Shown in pieces: positions 1 through 7,977 of a stretch of DNA of 28,761 bases (position 1 is its first letter; every line of letters starts with the position of its first letter). The stretch spans positions 1-28,761 of the forward strand of contig CAZUHQ010000041.1 in NCBI GenBank assembly GCA_964620605.1, written 5' to 3'. The position numbers and the translations under genes are program-made. This DNA is from Thalassotalea_E sp964620605 (GTDB lineage Bacteria; Pseudomonadota; Gammaproteobacteria; Enterobacterales; Alteromonadaceae). Under the pieces are notes generated by a model. It was not told the origin of the DNA and searched no databases. It saw nothing but the letters and a program-made list of their open reading frames with translations.

Positions 1-3000
1 TAAGTACCCTGATTTAAGCTCTTTGATATTTTCAATCGTTGACCAGGATTTACGCGCTTTGTCTCGCTGGCGCTCTTTGTCATCCAGGCGAGCATGATAA
101 TCAATCGCTCGCTCTTCACGTTCACCATTAGGAATAAAACCATTTGAGATAGTATTCAAACTCTCCTGGTGGATAATATCGCCCTGCTGATTAATTACTG
201 AGATATACAGCAAATGCTTTTCACCGCGATCAATACCAATAATATTGACATCTGTATTGTCTTTTAAAAACGTTTGTACTTGTTGATTAAGATAAGGTGT
301 ACCGCTTGCTTTAAAGTTTAAGGTAATCGGACAATGAAAAAGGAATTTATCCACTGAATAACGTTTATCTTTTAAAATTGGATAATTGAACTTGCCTTTA
401 AGCTGCTCAACATGATGGCCAGTTTTACGTTTTTCATCAGAGTAGGTTATTGAAGCTGGGCGATAAAATATTTCCGCTTGGCCATTTAGCTTTAACGCGA
501 CATTTTTGAGATTTTCTTCGCTAAATAATAGCTTCCAGTAGCTGGTGTGAAGATTATCTTTGCCTTTACTCTTTTTATTTTTAGAGAAATCCTTGTTATA
601 GATTTGGAATAAATATAATTCGCCATCAGCGACTTTTTCTTCAATATAAGTGGCTTTAATATCGTCAAATGCTAACCGATAGCCTAAATGTTCAACTTCT
701 CGATAGAATTCGTCAATGGACGCGTATTCTGTAGCAGGCTTAAACGCCTGTTTATTAAAATTAAATGCTTTCGCCCATTCTGGGTGTTTGATTAAAGACT
801 GCTGACAAAAAGCAATATACTTGTGTAAATTTTCAATGCCATGTTTTGCAATTTCAGCTTTGCTATACAACTTCTTATTTTTAATATTTGTTATTTCATC
901 GCTCGGCGTAAATATCGCTCGATTGCTATTGGCAAAAAACACTTTTGGTAACATCTTGTTTGCGCCAGGCAAGAGTTTGTAATTAATTTTTCTGTAGCTG
1001 TTTTCATTACCAGCTAACACCTGTGCTTGTAACTTTTCTTTTTGCTCTTTCTTTTTCACAGATTCATTGCCAGTTAATTCGTAGTCAAATATGCTATTGA
1101 ACTCAGCTGTCATTATGCCCAAATAAAAATCGCCGTCCTTTTCAAATAAAATACTTCGATTGTCTGGTTCTTTATTTCTATCCCAACCATCTAATAGAGT
1201 ATTATTGTTAAAATTCACCTTAACTTTTTCAGTTGAAAACGCTTTCTTTGTTAAGTGATTTCTTACCTTGTTATAAAGCTCAAAAATAGGAAACTGATCA
1301 ATATACTCTTGCAGTTTCTCATACCAAAAGTCAGCTTTGTCTTCAGGTAATTTATCTTTTCTATTTACGGTGAAATGGCTTAAGAAATGGTTAAGGTCAT
1401 TACAGGCATCAAGCAGTGATTTAATAGTAACTATTTGCTTAAAACCTTGTGCTTGTTCATCATCACGGTTTTTATCTATCGCAGTTAAATTTTGGTTTAA
1501 TTGTTTGTATTGTTCAGCACTGGCACAAATCTGGCTTAATAACTGTTTAACTCGCTCTTCCAGCGCATCAAGTACAAACGAATCACTCTCCCTAATAGCT
1601 AAAATTAATGGAGGTTTATCATAATTTACTTTTGATAACCGTGAAGTTTCAGCTTGATAAAAGTTTTGCTCCTCTATTTCAGCGCTTAGCCACGATTGGA
1701 TTTCCGTTACGCTATAGAACTTTTGCTTATCCTGCTTATCAAGTTGTTTTTGCTCGAATACTCCATGACGCCAATGATTTATCGCTTGCCAGGAACCGGT
1801 AAGCTCATTTGAAAGTAGGGTTAATTTACCTTGAGCAATATAGATGTATTTCTGCACCGTTCTAGCACTTTCAAAATGCTGTATAACGTCTGTTTTTATT
1901 TTATTGATTGCGCCGTCTTGATGGTCAATTTGTTCACCAACAAAGGCATTTAATTCAGCAATCAATTCCTGATCATTTTTAAAGGCATCGATAAATGGCT
2001 TGTCGCCTTTACTTAATATTTGCTTGTAAAGTAATTGTAGCGGTGGTAACTGGTGTCGTTTGGCGCCTATTTGTTGACGAGCCAAGTTAACGATTTCATT
2101 TAACCCTTTTACTTTTTCAGCGCCTGACACGGTTGCGGCGCCACCTAATACTCGGTTATATTTATCAATACCTGATTGATTCAGTGTTTGACTAAAATTT
2201 ACCGAAGCAAAAAATTCAGCTAAGCAAACACCAATAACTCTTTCTAATTCTGCTAACTCGGCTTGCCAGTCAAATCCTTTGGCTAATAACTCTGTTTGGT
2301 GGGCAGCAATAAACTTGGTGATTTTTTGCCATTTATCGATATTAGCAAAATGAAATGCTAAGTTTTGCTCAAACGAACGGTATAAAACCGATGTGGAATG
2401 GAACTCTTTTAAATCATAAACATTAGCGCGGTTTTCATTAAAGCCTGAGAGATAGGTGGAGAAATTATCAAAACTACGTACAATGTTTTTTAGCTCTGTT
2501 ATTGATAATTCACGTTCTGTATCATCAATGCCGACTTCTTTAGCTGTTAACTTTATTTTACCTTTACGTATTAGCCACTCTAACAACTGTAATGATTCGG
2601 TAGGGCTATAAAGCCCCTTATGATTAGTTACTTTTATCTCGTTCTTAGCTATTTTCTTTTCTATTTTACTTTTCGCATTTTGTAGTTTTTTTATCTGTTG
2701 ATTTTTATCACTTTGAGCAATTTTTGTTTCAATTTCCTCAATATCTTCTCGCCAGTAAACCGGCATATCATCTTTATACTGCCAAACCCAATATTCAAAA
2801 GTTCGATTAAAGAGTCGTTCGGTCAGCTGCCCTAAACCGACAGTCACTTTAAGGTGTTTATCAGCTAATATTGACGGAAAGTTTCCCGATAACATATCAA
2901 GATTATTGGCAATATTAGTTTCTATTGCTTGTACAATTTGCTCAAACTCCTGTTGCTCGGGTTGTGTCGCTTCAATAACCAATGCTTGCTCAAGAAAAAT

Positions 3001-3201
3001 ACGATGCATCTCATCTAACAGTTTCTTAAGGTATTTATAATTGTTTGCACGCTCAGCATCTTTACCAATCAGTTTACCGCCATCGTTACCAATAATATTA
3101 TGTTTCTTTATCCATTCAGCGGTTTCGCCAACAGGCTTCAACTCAAATCGTAAAGTCTTTGAAAGGCTGTACTGATTGGTAAATTGTGAAAGTGATGTCA
3201 T
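1..3201 (-). CDS. cas12a: Cas12a (Cpf1), type V-A CRISPR effector nuclease; N-terminal 1067 codons, 3' end beyond the window
   Basis: Single-protein crRNA-guided DNA endonuclease that also matures its own crRNA. I translated the minus strand from ATG at 3201 and found no stop to base 1, so the gene is open but partial. Typical Cas12a landmarks appear in order: N-terminal LSKTLRFELKPVGET (WED-I), FSTYLSGFNENRANVYD (REC1, about residues 247-263), LLDGWDRNKEPDNRSILF (WED/PI, 669-686), YKLLPGANKMLPKVFF (about 741-756), pre-crRNA processing region with H929/H930 and nearby lysines, DKFLFHCPITLNFKA, then RuvC-I IGIDRGEKHLLY with D991 as the expected catalytic Asp, and the bridge helix with W1053. 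By motif alignment K677, N681 and K749 match PAM-contact residues K548/N552/K607 of AsCas12a. RuvC-II, Nuc and RuvC-III lie outside, so catalytic integrity is unproven. AGGG lies 8 nt before the ATG. The family is about 1200-1350 residues long. Confidence 0.96.
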   Translation of the reverse strand, partial: MTSLSQFTNQYSLSKTLRFELKPVGETAEWIKKHNIIGNDGGKLIGKDAERANNYKYLKKLLDEMHRIFLEQALVIEATQPEQQEFEQIVQAIETNIANNLDMLSGNFPSILADKHLKVTVGLGQLTERLFNRTFEYWVWQYKDDMPVYWREDIEEIETKIAQSDKNQQIKKLQNAKSKIEKKIAKNEIKVTNHKGLYSPTESLQLLEWLIRKGKIKLTAKEVGIDDTERELSITELKNIVRSFDNFSTYLSGFNENRANVYDLKEFHSTSVLYRSFEQNLAFHFANIDKWQKITKFIAAHQTELLAKGFDWQAELAELERVIGVCLAEFFASVNFSQTLNQSGIDKYNRVLGGAATVSGAEKVKGLNEIVNLARQQIGAKRHQLPPLQLLYKQILSKGDKPFIDAFKNDQELIAELNAFVGEQIDHQDGAINKIKTDVIQHFESARTVQKYIYIAQGKLTLLSNELTGSWQAINHWRHGVFEQKQLDKQDKQKFYSVTEIQSWLSAEIEEQNFYQAETSRLSKVNYDKPPLILAIRESDSFVLDALEERVKQLLSQICASAEQYKQLNQNLTAIDKNRDDEQAQGFKQIVTIKSLLDACNDLNHFLSHFTVNRKDKLPEDKADFWYEKLQEYIDQFPIFELYNKVRNHLTKKAFSTEKVKVNFNNNTLLDGWDRNKEPDNRSILFEKDGDFYLGIMTAEFNSIFDYELTGNESVKKKEQKEKLQAQVLAGNENSYRKINYKLLPGANKMLPKVFFANSNRAIFTPSDEITNIKNKKLYSKAEIAKHGIENLHKYIAFCQQSLIKHPEWAKAFNFNKQAFKPATEYASIDEFYREVEHLGYRLAFDDIKATYIEEKVADGELYLFQIYNKDFSKNKKSKGKDNLHTSYWKLLFSEENLKNVALKLNGQAEIFYRPASITYSDEKRKTGHHVEQLKGKFNYPILKDKRYSVDKFLFHCPITLNFKASGTPYLNQQVQTFLKDNTDVNIIGIDRGEKHLLYISVINQQGDIIHQESLNTISNGFIPNGEREERAIDYHARLDDKERQRDKARKSWSTIENIKELKSGYL

Positions 3202-3462
3202 AAGATTTTCCCTATTTTTTTACTTCAAGAGAGCAACTCTGGGAGCTGTCTAAATTTAACTAATAAAATATATCTTGGATTTAAATGTATAAACTAAAAT
3301 AAAACGCGCAATACTGAACATTCATCTATGTATCATTCCTACTCACTTAACTAATTTTCTAATATGACAGTAATGACAAATTACTCGTGCATAAAACCTA
3401 GTCATACAGGGATTAGCAATGTTACCAATTAACACTCTTACAAAAACTACCCCATACCACTA

Positions 3463-3487
3463 AACCTGTAACATTTTTGTACAGGTT
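3463..3487. promoter_or_regulatory. Inverted repeat between the WYL gene and cas12a (operator or attenuator candidate)
   Basis: AACCTGTA (3463-3470) and TACAGGTT (3480-3487) are perfect 8-bp arms around a 9-nt spacer. The site abuts the stop codon of the WYL regulator and lies about 260-290 bp upstream of the cas12a start. It lacks a long T-tract on either strand, so an operator is at least as likely as a terminator. Functional role is inference. Confidence 0.4.
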
Positions 3488-4323
3488 CATTTCATCCGGT
3501 AAGGCTCAATTGCCAGCCAGCAATCTGAGTTTATGATTATTTGTTGTCCTTTTGGATTAGGATCATATGAGTCGAGTCGTAATTTTTGAATAAGGTATTT
3601 AATCAAAGCTCCTCGACAGGGCATGATAAGTTGGCCATTGCTCATCATGTAATCAAGTTCAATCGCTTTTCTCTGAAATTCGCTTAATCTTGGATCAGGC
3701 TCAATGACAAGTTCAACTATGGTACTCCAGTCTTTGTCATCGATTTGTCTTTTGGTAGCCCGGGCATCCTCAATAACAGGCTCATCATGGAACCTGGATA
3801 AAACAAAGTCTTTAAAATTTAAACTTCTTTCACACCAAGCTCTAGTATGCCAACGGATACCATCAAAAATCAGCGTATGAGGGCTAATAATACGACTTTC
3901 ATTTATACCACTACTAACAGAGTAATAACCAATATCCAAACGAAGACCTAACTTACATGCCTTAATTACATGCCGAATAAGTGTCGGTTCTATATTTCTA
4001 GTAGGTGTTTTTAATACTTCGATATGAAGAGACTTCCCTGCTAAATTATTAATAACAGATGCTTCACCTCCATCAAAAAATGCCAAATATTCTGAGAGCT
4101 CGCCGAGGGTTAATTTGGGGGTAAAACAGCGACTTGTTATATGAAGCTTTTCGGTCGCATCATAACCACTGATATTTTCTGCGTAATGTTTTTTATAAAA
4201 ATCAATATGGCGCTGTGCAGTTGTTCGAGATATGTTGAAATAACGTTGTAAAGATGCAGAGTTAACCCCTCCTTCCCAGTTCAACAATACTTCGATTAGT
4301 TGCAATTCCTTTGCTTTATTCAA
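3487..4323 (-). CDS. WYL-domain transcriptional regulator, BrxR/CapW type
   Basis: Predicted DNA-binding repressor of a class that guards phage-defence operons. The 278 residues show an N-terminal winged HTH (about 5-60, with ISRTTAQRHI as recognition helix), a WYL core (about 117-183) containing SPHTLIFDGIRWHTRAWC and KDFVLSRF, and a C-terminal WCX-like part (about 203-275). This is the layout of BrxR and CapW. The start is TTG at 4323, preceded by a strong GGGGGAG at 5 nt. The gene lies directly upstream of cas12a on the same strand, separated by 285 bp that contain an inverted repeat. I infer that it controls cas12a and possibly itself. WYL proteins can sense small ligands or nucleic acids; nothing here identifies the signal. 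Confidence 0.85.
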   Translation of the reverse strand: MNKAKELQLIEVLLNWEGGVNSASLQRYFNISRTTAQRHIDFYKKHYAENISGYDATEKLHITSRCFTPKLTLGELSEYLAFFDGGEASVINNLAGKSLHIEVLKTPTRNIEPTLIRHVIKACKLGLRLDIGYYSVSSGINESRIISPHTLIFDGIRWHTRAWCERSLNFKDFVLSRFHDEPVIEDARATKRQIDDKDWSTIVELVIEPDPRLSEFQRKAIELDYMMSNGQLIMPCRGALIKYLIQKLRLDSYDPNPKGQQIIINSDCWLAIEPYRMK

Positions 4324-4420
4324 TTCAACTCCCCCTTATTACAGTCAGTTACTATATAAAAACTACGATTGTCAAAATATATATTGCACCACTCAATTAT
4401 TCAGTCCTGAACGATATACC

Positions 4421-4443
4421 TATAACCATTTTTGATGGTTATA
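4421..4443. promoter_or_regulatory. Perfect inverted repeat upstream of the WYL regulator (operator candidate)
   Basis: TATAACCAT (4421-4429) and ATGGTTATA (4435-4443) are exact 9-bp arms with a 5-nt spacer, about 98-120 bp upstream of the WYL start. BrxR/CapW proteins bind inverted repeats in their own promoter regions, so this is the best candidate autoregulatory operator here. It differs in sequence from the repeat at 3463-3487. Confidence 0.4.
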
Positions 4444-4480
4444 TTATCAACTTAAATTCTAAAGTTATTCAACCCGCCGA

Positions 4481-4566
4481 TTTTTCCATGATTGCGGACA
4501 CTGCCATAATATGCATTGTCACTAGATAAACAATGTATGCCTTTCGGACATAATATTTTTCACTAA
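4481..4566 (-). other. Unrecognised sequence fused to the cas1 break; possible insertion-sequence remnant
   Basis: Cas1 homology ends abruptly at about 4567. The following minus-strand sequence contains TGTCCG twice (4545-4550 and 4495-4500), the second within TGTCCGCAATCATGGAAAAA (4481-4500). This resembles, from memory, end repeats of IS21-family elements. No transposase remains. The attribution is weak; the sharp loss of homology is what the sequence actually shows. Confidence 0.25.
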
Positions 4567-4812
4567 GCCAACCAATACTCCCGCCTGCGATAACATACGC
4601 ATGGCAGCTTGGGTAATTGAAGTGCCGTTACCTAGTAAAATAACAGTAGTGTTGGCAATAGGAATGTTATAATAGAGGTTTTCTTTAGTTGCCTCGGTAA
4701 AATACAGTACACGACCATCTTTTTGCATGACACGGCAATATTCTAAATAAAAAATATTGGCTCTTTTAGAGTGAAGTATGGCTTTGAGATCTGAAGGGCT
4801 TAAGTCTTCCAT
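4522..4812 (-). pseudogene. cas1: Truncated type I-F Cas1 (N-terminal domain only)
   Basis: Cas1 is the integrase of CRISPR adaptation. Residues 1-82 match type I-F Cas1 in every recognisable stretch: SPSDLKAILHSKRAN, EYCRVMQKDGRVLY, NIPIANTTVILLGNGTSIT and AAMRMLSQAGVLVG. After G82 (near base 4567) the expected glycine-rich continuation is replaced by 14 unrelated residues and a stop at 4522. Full-length I-F Cas1 is about 320-330 residues; the whole alpha-helical catalytic domain with its Glu/His/Asp metal ligands is missing, so it cannot be an active integrase. ATG at 4812 still has AAGGAAT 9 nt upstream, so the fragment may be translated. No cas2-3 or csy genes follow; the WYL regulator and cas12a occupy that place instead. 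Confidence 0.88.
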
Positions 4813-4926
4813 ATATGATAATTCCTTTATTTGATTAAAGTTTTTATCATAGATAAGATAAAATGCAATTGTTTTAGATCAATATTTTGCAATACATGTA
4901 AGCTAATTATCAAGTTAAGTCATAGT

Positions 4927-4984
4927 TAAAAAAACAATAAAAAACCAGCTTCACCATGCGTTAAGCAAAATGAAACTGGCTTTT
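4927..4984 (-). terminator. Rho-independent terminator of the S8 protease gene
   Basis: On the minus strand, AAAAGCCAGTTTCA (4971-4984) pairs with TGAAGCTGGTTTT (4941-4953), with one G-T pair and a 17-nt loop. A T-rich tail follows (4927-4944). It lies about 47 bp beyond the protease stop codon and separates the protease from the cas1 remnant. Confidence 0.8.
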
Positions 4985-5030
4985 ACTTAGTCGTTAATCA
5001 ATAGAATAGGGTTAATTAACGCTTTTCGCC

Positions 5031-7526
5031 TTAGAAGTTAACGGTAACTTCGTTAGAGCAGGCAGAGCTTTCATCACAAATCTGATAAATAAATTGTGAA
5101 CCGGTTGCGCGGCGTTCGCGGTCACGGTAAATACCAACATTGCTCACGGTATCGATTTTTTCACCGTTGCGGTAAATATCAACGGTTTCAGAACCTGTAC
5201 CTTGCCAGACGATATCAACACGCAGGTTACCTAAACGCGACTTGTAAGCACGTTTTACTGCAAGTTCAATGTCAACATCAGAAACACTAACATTCATTGA
5301 CTTGGTATCGTTATTACCTTCGCTGTCGGTTACCGTTAGTGACACGGTATAAGTGCCAGTTGCGGCAAAAGCATGGCTTGGGTTTTGTTCGCTAGATGAT
5401 GCGCCATCGCCAAAGTCCCACGCCCAGCTAACGATATCGCCATTAACATCTGAGCTGCCATCGGTAAATGCAACATTTAAGTAGTTAGCTTCATAAGTAA
5501 AGCCGGCAACAGGCGCGGCTGGTGCTACTTCGCCAAGGCCAGAAATGGTAAGCGACCAGTTGTTTAGTGTACCTGTATCTTGAGCATAGGTATCTTCAAT
5601 GCTCAATGTCCAGTCACCCATGGCAGACTCGCCGTTAAACGCACTTGACGGGAAGCTTTGCATGATATCGTCAGAGCTGCCGCCCGCCTGGTTGTGCAAG
5701 GTAGCAACCGTACCGGCAGGTGATGTTAATTTAACAATCAAGTCGCCGATATAGGTATGCGTGATATCCAGGAAAGTACTGGTATCAAATACGGTTAAGT
5801 CATCACCGATATGAATAACCGAAGTAATACCTGTAGGATCGTTATCTGGAATATCAACCGGTGTCGAGTTGTTATAGGTAAAGTCGTTTAGGCCCTGCGG
5901 GTTAACATAAAGAGAAACGGTTTTCTCTTTGATTAATTCACCACTGGTGGCTGTTACGGTAAAGCTGTAGTCACCCCAGGCAGTATCAGCCGTAGTTGGT
6001 GCAGTTAAGGTAAAACTTTCACCTGGTGTTATTGTGCTTGCAGATAATGACGCGCTGCCTAAAGAATCGGTCAGGCTTAACGCAATATCACCATCCCATT
6101 CGGCAATTGAGCTGACATCAAAAGTATAACTCGCCGTCTCGCCTGCGGTTAATAATACTGAACTTGGCGTAACCGATAAGCCAAAACCAGGAGTTGGATC
6201 GGCATCAATCAGTGCTGTGTGAATATTTAAACGCTTGCCAGATACCGTTTTACCATCTAGTGCTGCGTTATCATCACCACTGTTCATCAGTAGTTCTTTT
6301 AATTCAATCACGTTTAGTTCAGGGTTAACCGATAACACTAAGGCCGCAGCACCAGCAACATGTGGCGTTGCCATTGAAGTGCCTGAGTATGAATCATAAC
6401 CGCCACCCGGAACGGTTGATAAAATAGCTGAGCCCGGAGCGCCCATATCTACGCTAGTTAAGCCCCACTGAGAAAAGCCCGACATGCCATCAGTATGTGT
6501 AGTACTAGCGATTGATAATACGCTGTCGTGCTCATAACTCGATGGATAATGTGGATTAGCATCATTATCTACCGCATCGTTACCGGCTGCGGCAACAAAT
6601 AAAATATCAGCAGCTTCTGATGCATTGATGGCATCGATCATCGCCTGGCTTGAACCGCCACCGCCCCAGCTGTTGTTTAACACGCGCAAATTAACGCCAT
6701 TATTTTTCAAAGCAACCATGTAGTCCATACACTTAAGCGCATCTGAGGTAGAACCTGAACCAGAGGCATCTAAGAACTTACAGCCAACAATTGACACTTC
6801 ATGGTTAACACCGACGACACCTTCACTGTTATTACCGGTTGCGCCGATAGTACCCGAAACATGGGTACCATGGCCGTTATCATCCATAGGATCACCAGCG
6901 TCAGTGATGGCATTAATACCGTGTACATCATCAATGTAACCATTACCGTCATTATCTATGCCGTCACCAGCAATTTCCCCCGGGTTAACCCAGGCATTGC
7001 TCGCTAAATCTGGATGAGAATGGTCAACACCCGTATCAATAACACCGACCACAACATTACTGCTGCCGGTTGAAATTTCCCAAGCCTCTGGCGCATCGAT
7101 ATCCGCATCGTCTGTACCGCCGGTTTGTCCTGTGTTATGCATGCCCCACAATTCGTCGAAACGGCTGTCATTTGGCATGACATCGGCGTGCACCATATAG
7201 TCAGGCTCGGCATAAAGTACCGCGGAATGGCCTTTGAGTTTTTCCAAGGCATTTTTCGCTGGCATACTGCTTAGTTTGAAGTTTGCCATTCTGCCCTGGC
7301 TTAAATTACGGTAAGCATCGTCAATTTCATCATCATTTAAGTCTGAAATTTTAGCCAGGACAAGGTTACGGGCAGAGCGTCTCTCTAACGCCGAAGTGCC
7401 TTCTTTAAATACCACGATAATCGAGTCATTCTTATAGCTTTCTTGCTCGACTACTGCTATTTCAGTAGATGCCATCGCCAGAGTGGGCAGCATCGCCAGG
7501 GTTAACGCTGATAATTTAGATTTCAT
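5031..7526 (-). CDS. Secreted subtilisin-like (S8) serine protease with P/Homo B and PKD domains
   Basis: Exported endopeptidase, 831 residues. A Sec signal peptide covers residues 1-19 (MKSKLSALTLAMLPTLAMA), and an I9-like propeptide follows (about 35-115, ending EPDYMVHA). The S8 catalytic domain carries the full triad: D164 in VIDTGVDHSHPDL, H219 in NGHGTHVSG, S384 in GTSMATPHVAGAAAL, with oxyanion N316 in AAAGNDA. An acidic loop at 187-200 (GDGIDNDGNGYIDD) looks calcium-binding. A P/Homo B domain lies at about 560-663, a PKD domain at about 672-750 (WAWDFGDG), and an Fn3-like C-terminal module at about 752-831 with C817/C823 that could form a disulfide. It is probably a scavenging or matrix-modifying protease. 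Its own terminator follows. It is divergent from the curli genes; functional linkage to them is unproven. Confidence 0.93.
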   Translation of the reverse strand: MKSKLSALTLAMLPTLAMASTEIAVVEQESYKNDSIIVVFKEGTSALERRSARNLVLAKISDLNDDEIDDAYRNLSQGRMANFKLSSMPAKNALEKLKGHSAVLYAEPDYMVHADVMPNDSRFDELWGMHNTGQTGGTDDADIDAPEAWEISTGSSNVVVGVIDTGVDHSHPDLASNAWVNPGEIAGDGIDNDGNGYIDDVHGINAITDAGDPMDDNGHGTHVSGTIGATGNNSEGVVGVNHEVSIVGCKFLDASGSGSTSDALKCMDYMVALKNNGVNLRVLNNSWGGGGSSQAMIDAINASEAADILFVAAAGNDAVDNDANPHYPSSYEHDSVLSIASTTHTDGMSGFSQWGLTSVDMGAPGSAILSTVPGGGYDSYSGTSMATPHVAGAAALVLSVNPELNVIELKELLMNSGDDNAALDGKTVSGKRLNIHTALIDADPTPGFGLSVTPSSVLLTAGETASYTFDVSSIAEWDGDIALSLTDSLGSASLSASTITPGESFTLTAPTTADTAWGDYSFTVTATSGELIKEKTVSLYVNPQGLNDFTYNNSTPVDIPDNDPTGITSVIHIGDDLTVFDTSTFLDITHTYIGDLIVKLTSPAGTVATLHNQAGGSSDDIMQSFPSSAFNGESAMGDWTLSIEDTYAQDTGTLNNWSLTISGLGEVAPAAPVAGFTYEANYLNVAFTDGSSDVNGDIVSWAWDFGDGASSSEQNPSHAFAATGTYTVSLTVTDSEGNNDTKSMNVSVSDVDIELAVKRAYKSRLGNLRVDIVWQGTGSETVDIYRNGEKIDTVSNVGIYRDRERRATGSQFIYQICDESSACSNEVTVNF

Positions 7527-7977
7527 GTTTTGAATCCATTTCCGTTGTAATAATACTCAGGAATAACTTCCTGAGGCTCGGTATAGATTCTCCAAATTGT
7601 TCAGTCTTGTTTTACGACATTTCTATCTAATGGAATTAAGCAACCCTTTTACTTTAGGCACAAAAAATTACAAATTACTAACAAATAAATAACAAGAAGC
7701 TAAAAATACGACTTTATACTGAGTTTTCCCAGCAATTTCCCAGCAATTTCCTAAAAAAATAATACTTTTTTATCAGTTTACCTGGCGATAAATAAACTAA
7801 TACTTTTTTACTAGATTTCACCCTTCACCAAACTGTTTACAAAATTTTTACACTCAGAAGGAATTATAACCAGTTGTTTTTTAAAAAATTTTAAAGAATG
7901 ATATTTTAGGGTGATATATATTTTGTGACACAAAGATTAGAGTTTCCTTGCAACCTAAGTGTTCTAAGGTAGATGAT
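7527..7977. promoter_or_regulatory. Intergenic region between the protease and curli genes
   Basis: About 450 AT-rich bases between divergent genes, presumably holding both promoters. Two repeat features stand out: an 11-bp tandem duplication (CCCAGCAATTT, 7728-7749) and a 13-bp direct repeat TAATACTTTTTTA at 7760-7772 and 7798-7810, 38 bp apart. These might be activator sites for the curli promoter. No FNR box and no RNA gene were recognised. Confidence 0.5.

Noticed and set aside
3202..4521. CRISPR array or single V-A repeat near cas12a
   Set aside because: I looked for the TCTAC-N4-GTAGA stem typical of Cas12a repeats and for regularly spaced direct repeats. None is present in the intergenic regions; an array, if any, lies left of the window.
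4311..4529. 72-codon plus-strand frame between WYL gene and cas1 remnant
   Set aside because: AT-rich, no Shine-Dalgarno, no similarity that I can see; overlaps the likely WYL promoter.
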